Below, in pieces: positions 1-21,400 of a stretch of DNA of 64,000 nucleotides. The notes under the pieces were generated by a model. That model was given only the letters and a program-made list of their open reading frames with translations, did no database searches and was not told the origin of the DNA. A program made the position numbers and the translations under genes. This stretch comes from Xiphias gladius. Its lineage: Eukaryota > Chordata > Actinopteri > Istiophoriformes > Xiphiidae. The stretch spans positions 112,501 to 176,500 of the forward strand of contig NW_024401805.1 in assembly GCF_016859285.1 (NCBI RefSeq), read 5' to 3'. Positions within the stretch are counted from its first letter, which is position 1. Each line of letters opens with the position of its first letter.

Positions 1-3000
1 CGCAGCTACTTCAACTGGAGTTCAGCTTCATTCGTAAAACAAGGAATTACTGTAATATTGATATTAGGACATTTATTAGGACATTTAGTCTTTATCAACA
101 TTAAACAAAAGTTCTGTACTGCAGTCGTCTTTCCAGCTCATCCATAAAAACCAGTGAGATAAATTTTATACGTGAATATATCGAGAGACAGGCAGAGCTG
201 CAGTCTACAGACCGAGTCACACACATGGACTCAAACAGTACATCTATTTTCAAAAGAATCCGTAAATAATTTCCTGGCACCAGCTCCCATGATGCAACAC
301 TATCATGGTGAGAAGTTGAATAAGATTTGACCTTATGTAAACGTCCTCAGATGTTTGGGAGAGACAACAGAGACCTGAACCACAAAGCCGGTTCAACAAA
401 CCCGGGATGTCTTCTGGTTACCTGGCTTCACTGAGCCTGATGGCCGGTCACACGTTTGCAGCATAAGACCAATCCCAGACATGGACACGTCTACTGGCAG
501 CAGAGCGGCATATTTTACAGACGAAGAGCAAAACTGTGATATTAGACAATTATGAAGATGTTAAACACGTGATCCAGGCTGAAAGCAACAGCTGCAGCTG
601 CCAAATGCAGGAAGAACAGCTGGAATAAAATCATGCCCTGTCTGAATTTGTAAATTAACAGGCTCATGAAATCACTGCCCATCATTAGGACACAAGTTCA
701 TCTGACTACAATTACATGTGTGTATTCCGTTAAATTAATGGGTTTTTACCTTATTCTTTCAGCTGCAGCCTCGATGGTGTCAAATAAAAAATAGATATAA
801 AAACATGTTTCAAAGCAGTAAGTAAACTGAGTTCCATATCTTATAAGTAGAACATGTACAAGGCTTCACTGCTTCAGTCATTCGCTGCTGTAGGATGAGA
901 TCAGTAGACAAAATTACAATGACAGGAAAAAATGAGAGAGAAGACAGGAGGGGACCAGGCTCCTACACAGGAGTCGACTCCCGCTGAGGAGCTGGACCTC
1001 TGCAATAATGAGGGTCGCTCATAAAAACCATCAGCGAAAGACAAAGGGGTTTGCTGGTCCCTGAACACTCTAGTCCTCCTCAGAGACCCTCTCACGATCT
1101 GCGAACCGAGCCCCACGGGATACTCTGTGAATGGTGATGCCATTTTCCAAGAGATCTGATTGGTCAATAGGTGGAGCTTTTAGACACGTCGATCTGTTAT
1201 CTCGAACATAACCTGGTTCGGAGCAGGTCAGGTGTGCAGCATAAGTTACAATGGCGATATACCCCAGTAAGAAGTGAACCGCCGTGGTAACCCTGAGAAC
1301 CCAGGGTTAAACCTGAAGTTACCTCGCAAACCACAAATCCTGCTTCGTAGTCCAGGTCTCTGGAGAAACAAAAGCACCTCACATTCAGGAGATAATTTAC
1401 CTAACGAACGAATCCGTCCAATCAGAGGTGAGTGTGTAGATTACCTGCAAACAGGTGAGAACGAACAGAGACCATGTCCACGTCCACATGACGTCTGCAG
1501 GTGGTTTTAATAGAGACACACAGTTTTAACGGACACCAGTTTCAGGCTGAAATGGAGAGAGAAACATTAGTTCGGATATTTATGCTTCACGTGGCCAAAC
1601 TCTGAGTCTGCCTGTGTTAACATGAGGTGAATGAAAGAGTGAGTGGTGACAAAGTGAGTGAAGAAAAGAAATAAAACGTTATCAGCTGATAGTTTCACGG
1701 ATCAGAGATGAATAATAAACCCTGCTGTTGTTTTTTCAACCGTCTAATTAACCCGATCTAACAGAACCTTTGAGTTCCTCTGGTTCCTGGAACTGTTGGT
1801 TTGAAAAGTGACAGAACATGAACCTTTCCTGTCTAACTCTGTTTGAAATGACTGTTGAGTTCAACACTGACCTGAAAGCAGCTTTACAACATTTTCTGTA
1901 TATGACCATTAAATAAAGGGTTACAAACCAGAAACAGACTCAGAACGATTTATTATTGATCATTTGATTTCTGAATCTGTTACAGCCTTAAAAAAATAAT
2001 CAGTAGTTTATTTAAAGAGCGTGTTTCAAGCTCCATGTAACAAAGTGTTTTCCAGGGTAAAAAAATAAAAACCAAGTGTTTTATATGTGATTAATTTACT
2101 TTAAACTGAACTCTGAGACTGAAAACCTGTGTAAAAACGGATGTGTTAGAAACATTTTGTTCTGGTCAGGAGTCCACCTGCTGCAGCTGTTGGGTAAACT
2201 TCAATTATTAAAATAATTCAAAACCACTACAGTTTAAACCCCAATAAAAACATCCTGCTAGTATCATTGTAAAGAGGTAAATGAGTCACCAAAGGTTTTA
2301 GTTTTCTAAGGAAACTGAAAACCTTTGTCGTGAGAGAAAGAACAAAACAAAAAACAGATTTGTAGTTTTACGTATTTGGTGGAAAAAGTTTTAGTTCAGT
2401 ATTTTATTTCCTTAACTGTCAAAACAGGCAGGTTTTGACTTCTCATATAAAAACAAAATGCACAAATATTTTCAGAGATTTTGTGAAATCCAGTTTAAAA
2501 AATGTCATTTACAGTTTTATTTTCATTAACATAACTGAGTCTGTGTGAAGAGAAATATGAAAACTGATTTTTTTCCTGATGGGACCTGAAGGCAGCAGCA
2601 GGTGTTTCAGGTGTGAGACTCAGTCTGATGCTGAGTTTTCTGAAGTGTTGGACAGCAGCGCCGCCTGCAGACCAGCAGGTGAACTACACTGATCCTCTTG
2701 ATGGGCGTTTCTATGGGCCGCTAAATGTATGGAAAAAAATCGAATCTGTAAAAAAATAAAATCCCGTTAAAAGTTTGCTTTATTTCTTAAAATGTGTTTT
2801 ATTTTTTCACTTGTGCGAGTTAAGAAATAAAATGACCGCAGACTGAAAATGACTGAAACGATAATTATCACAACATTATAGTTTATGGAAATAAATCAAC
2901 AAATGTGATGACGACTGAATAAACTGGTTCATTTTGGTGGTTTTTATACTGCAGGTGAAGTTTTTAGAGTGCAGTTGAACATTTTCACTGTTAAGTGCTG

Positions 3001-3883
3001 TAGTTTCTACAGTGTAGCGTAGTGTTTTAACCGAGCAGTGTAATAATAATAATAATGATGTTTTACAGTGTAATTCAGTGTGTAACAGGAGAGTCTTCAG
3101 GAAACACCCAGTACACTGTAAAACACTGTCAAAATAAAAACACTGCTCAGCTGTTCCGGCTGTCAAACGTCACTGTCAAGTTTTCTACGAAAAACAAAGA
3201 ATACAGGAAACTGGGGGGTGTATTGTCATAATAAAAGCAGCAAAGTGATACGTAATGGGCTGTGACATGAAGCTATTTTTGAACATTGTTTTTGTGCTTT
3301 GCGATGTTCTCTTTAAAAAATATATTTGTTCTCCACGCAAACCTTTTTTGTCAAAGGAAGATGTTTTCTTTGGGAAACAGAATCCAGTTACAATCATTAG
3401 TGAATTACTGTAACAATATACTGCATCAAATGTCTCAGTACTCTATTTCTGTATTTCATTTTATCTTATATTTAGATGAAAGTATCGCAGAACGTGTTAC
3501 CAGATAAAACTAGCTGAAGTGGGTTTTTTTTTTTTTTTTTTTACAAATATACTACAGTAAATACATGCAAAACATTTGTCTACTCACCGTACAACCTCAT
3601 GGTCTTTACATTTGTATATAGCTTTAATTGTTATTTTTTTAAAGATATTTATATTCTTTTTTTTAGACATTTCTGTTTGTCGTCATTACATCTTTATCTG
3701 CTGTTTCTTGTGCCTCTGAACTCGCCAGGACGATGCTTTTATTGTGAAATGAGCCACAGGAAATTATCTGCGTTTTTTCTACCTTGACCCAGGAGAAGTT
3801 GCAGGTTGGTCGCTGAGCAGCTGACAGGATGAAGATCTGATCCAAAATAAAAGGAAAAAAAATCTGCTGCTGCTGACCTCGTC
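1..3883. other. Gene-poor region upstream of snx9
   Basis: No convincing exon was seen here. It is mostly AT-rich, non-repetitive DNA. A transposase remnant lies at 1000-1345, and at 2990-3130 there are loose repeats of an ACAGTGTA/CACTGTAAA theme. The segment at 360-480 has GC-rich phrases that may be the other end of the same transposon, but I cannot show that. The last 250 bases before the snx9 start codon contain no CpG cluster and no obvious TATA box. Confidence 0.5.
1000..1345 (-). mobile_element. PIF/Harbinger transposase 5' remnant
   Basis: The minus strand from 1143 downward reads MASPFTEYPVGLGSQIVRGS, then LRRTRVFRDQQTPLSFADGFY. This closely follows the usual opening of fish Harbinger transposases (MA-PF, then IVR-x-LRR-x-RVFRDR-x-PL, then D-x-YER). 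The frame degrades within about 50 codons and no DDE catalytic core is present. The DNA just upstream on the minus strand (1200-1345) has the CCTGGTTCGGAGCAGG and ACCCTGAGAACCCAGGGTT phrases seen at the ends of such elements in fish. Inactive fragment; the exact boundaries are not defined. Confidence 0.55.
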
Positions 3884-13244
<9,361 letters not shown>

Positions 13245-13304
13245 GGACGATGACATCACCGTTGATGTCACAGCCCGATGACGTCGCGGTTACACGTTTA
13301 ACAA

Positions 13305-13310
13305 AATAAA
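13305..13310 (+). terminator. snx9: snx9 poly(A) signal AATAAA
   Basis: A canonical AATAAA lies about 60 bases after the snx9 stop codon, giving a very short 3' UTR. A further AATAAA downstream, at about 13655, could serve as a distal signal. Confidence 0.6.
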
Positions 13311-15829
13311 ATGTTTTTAAACTCCGAGTGATTCAAACTTTATTATTTAAAGACGTTTCTCTGTGTTGACGTCTGGCTACTAACATTAAATTCATCTTCC
13401 TGCGGCTTCACTTTGGTCTGTCTGTGGGTTCACTTTTACACTCATTTTGTTCTATTCTTTTTCTATTTGTTTTTATTTTTTTTATTTTTCAGGGACAACA
13501 GATGAAAATGAACTCTACTCACTCACTCACAGTTTTTCCCTGTTTACCACTTAGTTTATTCATACTGGATTTATGTGGAATGTACCGATTCCTATTTTTT
13601 TAACCTTTAACAGAAGAACTTTGTGTTGTATGTTACATATGGATTGTGCTGCTGAATAAAGTTTATTCCTATGATTATTTTTACTAGAAATATAACTAAT
13701 TTGCAAATTTGTGTCACAGTAAACTGAAATGAAAATGTGTAAAATGCCCAAGATGTCTTATTATATTATGTATAATGGCAGAAAGTTAATTATATAATTT
13801 GTTAAATGATTTATTAATACGTACAATAACATAATAAATTACAATTGTTTTCTGTTCCGTAATTGTTTTACAATAGTAATATTCACCTGTTTATATTTTT
13901 AAAAGAATAAACATTACATATATTTGCCAAATTATAAATGCATATGAATATTTGGCATCTAAATGTATTAAGAGATTTATACATTATTTATAACTGTGAT
14001 ATAAAAATAAATTTAACATTTGATTTCATTTTTGTATTTTTAATGACAGTTGCAGAACATCTTTTACAATACAATATGTGATAAGTTAGTTATATTTAAG
14101 AAATCAAATTAAAGTTATGATTAAAATACATCACAAATGATTTAAGAAAAACATAAAAGATGAATAAATAAAGAGTGACAATTGCAATAATAAATTAATA
14201 TCAGGTTATGTGCTTTACTATTTAATATTTTATAGAATAAATAAATGATATAAATGTTAAGTATTGTTAGTGCAAAAATACTGATGTTTGACAGGAGAGA
14301 TAAAAGCTACAGATATTTTTGTAAATATAAATGTAGATGAATTAGATTAGTTTATTTTTAATGAACAACTTCTTTCTGTTTCTTCTGTTTTAGTTAAAAG
14401 TCATTTCTGACTGTGGGTCAGCTGAAGGGAGGTCTCGCTCTGATCCAAACTGCTGACAACAAAGTGTTTTCTGCTGCAGATGTTCTGAACATCAGTATTT
14501 CCTGCTGACTCAGCATCTGACTATGACCTTTGACCCCGAACAGGAAGAGGAGAAGCTGCAGGAAAACTCTGCTCACACTTTGTTTCCTTTACTGGCTCTA
14601 TTGGTTTTCATCTGACTCTGTTTCTGAGTGTTTCCACTGAAGAGGAAACAACTCAACAGAGAAATAACACGACAGCAACAACAAGCTGTAGATTTCAAAC
14701 AAACATTACCTGAAAGTCACCTGGGTCCTGTGTCACAAAGTGGGTTTAGTGAAAACTCGAAATTTGTTAAGCCCGAGTTGAGGAAGACTCAACTCTGACG
14801 TCCAGATGTTCCACATCGCGTTTTCTTCCTCAGCTCAGAATAAATTCCCCGTCTGTCTTTCTAACACTGAGACTGTGGAGACAACTGTCAGGTTGTCAGT
14901 CGGTCCCCTGCACTGAAACATTTACAGTGAATTAACCTCTGCAAAAAAGCTTTAGACACACGAGACTCTGATCAATGAAGAATCATTTCTCGTTGCTGTG
15001 ATTGGTCGAACTGATGGGACATTCCTATCATAGTTATTGATCATATTGGAGATCGTGTGATATTTATGAGTGAAAATGAAAAGAGTTTAACACTTTAAAA
15101 GTGGACTAGATGTGGTTAAAAAAGGTGGTGCTTTTGAATCCAGGCTGCCTAGAGTCTGAACTTGTTTCAACAACATTTCACTTACTGTGTCTAATTAACT
15201 ACATGTGGAAATAAAGTCATTAAACAATGTCTGAAAATTTACACTCAGTTTGAACCTCAACACTTTTTCAACTGCAAATGACCCAAATCACGAGACTGTT
15301 CCTGGGTCAGACCATGAGGTCCCAATCATAGATCCATAAACTTATGTCTCATCTGTTTGATCCATATTTTCATTTTCAGCTGCCGACAGCACTTTGTCCC
15401 CGTCAGGTTACAGCTGAATAAATATATTTAAACATCTAATCCAATACTTTATCTCCCGCTGAGGAAATTAAAGTCTTTTTACCCAAACTACATCTAAAAT
15501 CCGGTTAATTTAATGAAGCTCCACTCAGTGGTGTAATTTACATGGTCAAAGTACTTTTATTGATCAACAAGGTCTTCTGGTGAATTCAAGATTAAAAATC
15601 TGATATTTCGTAACAGGGTTACAGTGGTAACATACTTTATACCAAACTCTGTTAAAAAATGTTGCATTTTACTTTAGCCGAGAAAATGTTTAGGACCTTT
15701 TATTAATCAACGGCGTCTTAATTAATCATTCATTCAACTGCTCTGAATGTTGTCATCATTACAATACGGAACTGTAGAGTTACAGGCGCATTTCACTTCA
15801 GGGTGCAGGTTTCAGATTCCCTTAATCTA
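13311..15829. other. AT-rich intergenic spacer
   Basis: About 2.5 kb between the snx9 end and the Tc1-like element. The part from 13560 to 14390 is very AT-rich. No exon, RNA gene or convincing repeat was recognised. Confidence 0.5.
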
Positions 15830-17204
15830 CACTGCTCAAAAAAATTAAAGGAAGACTTTTATATCAGAGTTTTGCATCAAGTCAATTAAACTCCTGGGAT
15901 ATTGATCTGTTCAGTTAAGTAGCAGAGGGGGTTGTTAATCAGTTTCAGATGCTTTGGTGATAATGAAATTAAACACAGGTGCAACAATGAGACGACCCCC
16001 AAAACAGGAACGGTTTTCCAGGTGGACGCCACTGACATTTTTTCCCTCTTCATCTTTTCGGACTGTTTTTCACTAGTTTTGCATTTGGCTAGGGGTCAGT
16101 GTCACCACTGGTAGCACGAGGCGATACCTGGACCCTACAGAGGTTGCACAGGCAGTCCAATTACTCCAGGATGGCACATCAATACGTGCCATTGCCAGAA
16201 GGTTTGCTGTGTCTCCCAGCACAGTCTCAAGAGCTGGGAGGAGATTCCGGGAGACAGGCAGTTACTTGAGGAGAGCTGGACATGGCCGTAGAAGGTCCTT
16301 AACCCATCAGCAGGACCGGTATCTGCTCCTTTGTGCAAAGAGGAAAAGGATGAGCACTGCCAGAGCCCTACAACATGACCTCCAGCAGGCCACTGGTGTG
16401 ACGGTCTCTGTTCTCCAGATGTGAAAGGGTCTGGAGAAGCCGTGGAGAACGTTACGCTGCCTGTAACATCATTCAGCCTGACCGGTTTGGTAGTGGGTCA
16501 GTGGTGGTCTGGGGAGGCATATCCACGGAGGGACGCACAGACCTCTACAGGCTAGACAACGGCACCCTGACTGCCATTAGGTATCGGGATGAAATCCTTG
16601 GACCCATCGTCAGACCCTACGCTGGTGCAGTGGGTCCTGGGTTCCTCCTGCTGCACGACAATCCCCGGCCTCATGTGGCGAGAGTATGCAGGCAGTTCCT
16701 GGAGGATGAAGGAATTGATACCACTGACTGGCCCCCACGCTCGCCGGACCTAAATCCAATAGAACACCTCTGGGACATAATGTTTCGGGTCCATCCGACG
16801 CCGCCAGGTTGCACCTCAGACTGTCCAGAAGTTCAGTGATGCCCCGGTCCAGATCTGGGAGGAGATACCCCAGGACACCATCCGTCGTCTCATTAGGAGC
16901 ATGCCCCGACGTTGTCAGGCATGCATACAAGCACGTGGGGGCAATAGACAGTACCGAGTAACATTTTGAGTTGCTGCAATGGAATTTCAGCAAAATGGAC
17001 TGGCCTGCCGCATCATTTTTTCGCTTTGATTTTCGGGGCGTCTTTGAATTCGGCCTTCTGTGGGTTGATAATTTTCATTTCCAGCAAACGATGCGGCATC
17101 CTGTCGTTCCTAACAGAGTACCCAGTCCATATCGGTATAGATATCCAGCATGATTTGAGATCTGATGTGTTTTCAAAGTGTTCCTTCAATTTTTTTGAGC
17201 AGTG
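15830..17204 (+). mobile_element. Tc1-like DNA transposon, defective, with TA target duplication
   Basis: The ends are inverted repeats: CACTGCTCAAAAAAATTAAA on the left against CACTGCTCAAAAAAATTGAA from the right, flanked on both sides by TA (15828-15829 and 17205-17206), as expected for Tc1/mariner insertion. A plus-strand transposase is recognisable. Its helix-turn-helix part is at about 16130-16420 ([13 protein letters not shown], then [18 protein letters not shown]). Its catalytic part is at 16440-16980 (VVVWGGIS, HDNPRPHVAR, DLNPIEHLWD). The stretch that normally carries the first catalytic Asp (TDESRF box) is deleted near 16420, and the reading frame is broken again after DLNPIEHLWD at about 16775. 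The copy cannot encode an active enzyme. Confidence 0.9.
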
Positions 17205-18400
17205 TAGTATACTATTACCTCTGGTTCCTTATGGGCCGAGGACCAAAAGAACCCTCCCTGGTCGGTAGGTACATTCTCTAGTCACCGGGACAGTTGTGTG
17301 GACTTTCCCCAGGACTGAGTATTGTTTGACTCATTCAGTGAGAGTCCATGAAGACACGGTGAGTGACCGATAGTTCATATTTTTTCCAATCCGGTAGTAC
17401 TTGATGTGTTTGAGACATCAATATTAAACTGATAGTCGGGCATCTTTTTTAAATGGTGCACTTTAAACATTTAACACTGTTTGCTGGGATCAAGTCGGGC
17501 GGTTTCGCTGTCCCCGTGGTGTTGTGTAGGCCTCCCTGCTGTCAGTGTGTGGGTTATTCCTGGTAGCGACATGGGTTAAAGAATAATTCTGTTGTTCAAT
17601 GTGTCGCTAATTGAGTTGATTTCAGTTGGAGTGTATTTTATATTGCGTGCCGCCACAAGAGGGCACTCTGACCTCAGTAATAGTTCCTGTTGAAGACAGA
17701 AAGCAATGGAGGAGCCTGTCATTCCCGCTTATTGACCAGTTACTGTCACTCTTGATGTACAGAGTGTATGTGCTTCCCGTTGTGTTTGTAGGATCAGAAG
17801 TAATATTCTCATTATTACCATTTTATTACCAGTATTTGGTCTGGGGATTGGAATCTTAAATTCCTGTTTCATTCTGCTTCCTATAGATCACTCTCTTCCT
17901 GTAAACTTATTATTATTAAGAGTTAAATCTGAAGGTTTCTCACTTTGCGAATGTTATAATTTAAGAAAAGAGACACAGCAACTTCAGATATTTTATATAT
18001 ATATATGTATAATTCAGAAATAAACAATCTGTTTAAACGAAACCAGAACAATTCAGTTTTTGTTAGATATTAAAGTGAAGTTTTTTACTTATCAACGTGG
18101 AAAAAGTATATTTCATCTAACCTCCTACTTGGAAACATGCTAGCGACCACTGCAGTCATCCTAGCAACTGCACTGAATGACATAGCAACCACCTATTAAC
18201 AACTTAGCAACCACTTAACCAGCTGACTACAACTTAGCAACCACCTACTGAAGCCTTAGCAACCACCATGAGAGTCACAGCATGCTGTGAAAACAACGTA
18301 GCAACAAATAGCCACCACACATTAAACACTTCCAACATCTTAGCAACTAATTAGCATCAATCTGATACACAGATTATAGCACTGTTTGACAAGTTTTTTT
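17205..18400. other. Intergenic spacer between Tc1-like element and iqca1 3' end
   Basis: No gene was recognised. From about 18130 to 18310 there are repeated TTAGCAACCACC phrases, a common type of fish minisatellite. I looked here on the minus strand for further iqca1 C-terminal exons and saw none. Confidence 0.5.
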
Positions 18401-21400
18401 TTATTTTTTATTGTGACCTCTGACCTTGAAGGCTTCCTCCTCCTCCTCCCGGTACACCAGCTCCATCCTCGACAGTGATTGGATGAACTCGGTGGGAGCC
18501 AGCGGTTGGAGGCGGAGCTTCTTCAGCCCGTGGGGGCAGAGCACTGAGCGTACCCCCAACAGGATGTGACCCGGAGTGAATCCGTCAGTGACCTTAGCCA
18601 ATGAGCTGAGGTCCACACTTGGACCAGGCTCTGCCCCCTCAGCACGCAGCAGCTCCCTCCACAGGGCTGATGGGAAAAATACTCATGTAATTGTTAGCAT
18701 GAAGCTAAGGGCTAATACAGCATGTTATAAACTTATGATAACTGTAAACATGCTAACATGCTAATGTGTTAGCATGCTATGATAACATACCGGACCATCA
18801 CTGTACCCAGAATGGAGATCTAATCCAGTCTGGAATTAACTGGTTTATTGGACTCTGTAGTCTAGATGAACTGGTACCCATTCTGGAGCCGTAGTCTGAT
18901 TTGGGGATTGGGATGATCTTCTTGTAGACTTCACAAAACGCTTTGATTTCGCCGTCAAATGGTGTTTGAGTCGTCCCGATCACCAGAACTCGATCCTCTG
19001 GTCTCAAGGTCTTCAGACACCTGAGCAGGTCCCTCTTCATCCTCCGAGGATCAAACTGGAACAGAAATACAGATTTAACTGGTCTGCTGAAGGACTCAGG
19101 ACCGCATAGACTGGACTGTTTCCACACCAGGAGGAGTCCAGTTTAAGTTAGACCAGGTTGATCTCAGCAGGATGTGGTTTTCTTTCTTCCTGTCTAAAAA
19201 AATATTTTCAAAATAAAACGTGATTTATTTTAGAAAGTTTGAGTTTTACCTTTCAGATCTTGACTTTTATTTCACAAATTCTGACTTGTTTTTAAAAATG
19301 AGTTTTATTTTTAATAATTTTATAACTATTGAGTTTTGTTTAAAAGTTTTTATTTTTATTGTAGAAACTTGGAGTTTTAATATTCTCTGTCTTATTGTCG
19401 CTCTGCATGTTTTAATCTTTTTAATCTTATATTCTGATTCTAAGGTGAATTTGTAATAATGAAAAAGACATAAATATGTTTTATTTACAGATTTGAAGTT
19501 TTAGCAGCTGAACATGTAATTTGTGTATTAAAAGATATATGGACCTCAGAGTAAATATAAACCGATCAGCCACAACATTAAAACCACCTGCCTAATATTG
19601 CGTAGGTCCCCTCTAGCCACCAAAAACAGCTCTGACTCATCAAGACATGGACTCCACAAGACCCCCAAAGATTCCTGTGGTATCAGGCACCAGGACATCA
19701 GCATCAGATCCTGTAAGTTGTAAGGTGGGGCCTCCATGGAGAGGCCCCACCTTCAAAATTCCCCAGATCTCAGACTGAGATCTGGGGAATTTTGAAGCCA
19801 CGTCAACACCTTGAACTTTTTGTCATGCTCCTCCGGCCCTCCTCATGATGTAAAGGAAAACGTGATTCACCAGACCAGGCCACCTTCCTCCACTGCTCCA
19901 TGGTCCAGTTACGCAGCATCCTGTGATGCACTGTGTGTTTTGTTAGCTGTCTATCACAGCCAGAATTAAGGTTTTCAGCATCTTGTGCTACAGCGGCTCT
20001 TCTGTGGAACTGGACCAGACGGGCTAGGCTTCACTCCCCACGAACATCAACGGGCCTCGGATGTCCATGACCCCGTCACCGGTTCCCCGGTTGTCCTTCC
20101 TTGGGCCACGGTTGGTGGGTGCTGACCGCTGCACACCGGGAAACCTCCACAAGACCTGCCGTCTTGGAGATGCTCTGACCCAGTCGCCCCGCCATCACAA
20201 TCTGGCCACATCCAAATCGTCAGATGCTTACGCTCGCCCATGGTAACAAGATAATCAGTGTTATTCACCTGTCAGTGGTTTTAATGTCGGGGCTGATGGT
20301 GTGTATCTGCTCTGGATCCGTTTAGATCAGGAGCTTTTCAAAACAGTGTTGAATCTGCAAATAATGAAATATATATATATATAATTTTTTTTCCCCCCAG
20401 AATCATTGTTTGCTGCTAAAAATAAAGTGTAGTGAAAATGTGCAGTGTGGAGGAGCAGCCAGCAGGGGGCAGTTTGTTTACTTTTAACTTTATTTCAAGT
20501 GTTGACAGTTGAGTTTCCTGACCTCTCTGTTGGACTTCATGGTTTTCTCGTAGAACGTTTTCTCTGCGTCTTCGATCCAGATCACAGATGGCTGCAGCTC
20601 ACCTGCAACCTGACAGGAGACACACGGACCAATCACAAAGCAGGTACTGAGGGTGATGACACACACAGAAAGACCTGTTTATCAGGTGAAGGTTTAATAT
20701 TTACATCTTATCAATGACTGGTTTGCAGATTTTCAAGGGTTTCCAGGTTTTCTGGAAGTACAGATTTAAGGGTCATTTCCAGGATGTCTACGATGCTCAA
20801 AAAACTTTGAACACTGATTTAACGTTTTCCAGTGTCTCTCAAAAGCGCTAGAGGACAGAATTTTAGATAAATTCCAGGTTTTCAAGGACATCTAAGATGC
20901 TGTAAAGGACATATTTGTGCAGACATTACAGGTTTTCCAGGCCTGTGTTTTCACCTTGAAGACCAGGTGCCGCAGGTAGGCGACCCCTCCTCTGTCAGGG
21001 TACCTGTGGCTCAGGTTGAACGGGTGAGCTCCGGTCTCATTGTAGACCGCCTGAACCAGCATCTTCTTACCGACTCCAGATGGACCAGCCAGCAGCAGAG
21101 TCTTCACCACCGGGATCTTATCCAGGACTGCCTGGGATCCTGGAAGGAAAACCAAGGACTGCTGTCAGTCTCAAGGTCATCTGTGACATCCCTGTGATGT
21201 CACTGTGAGGAAAGAGTTTTTCCAGGTTTTCCAGGATGTCTAAGATGCTGCAAAGGACTGATCTGTGAATTAATTCCAGGTTTTCAAGGTTAATCTTAGT
21301 CTTCCTATGAAAATCCTGGAAATCTTTAACTCTGGCTCCGGGTATGGAAAAGTCTTGAACATTTGGCTAAAATATCCTTGAAAATCCTGGAACAATTTTC

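Noticed and set aside
19561-20300. Coding exon of iqca1 within the transposon interval
   Set aside because: The readable protein words there are transposase-like ([13 protein letters not shown]), and iqca1 phases close without it (20523 ends in phase 0 and 19055 starts in phase 0).
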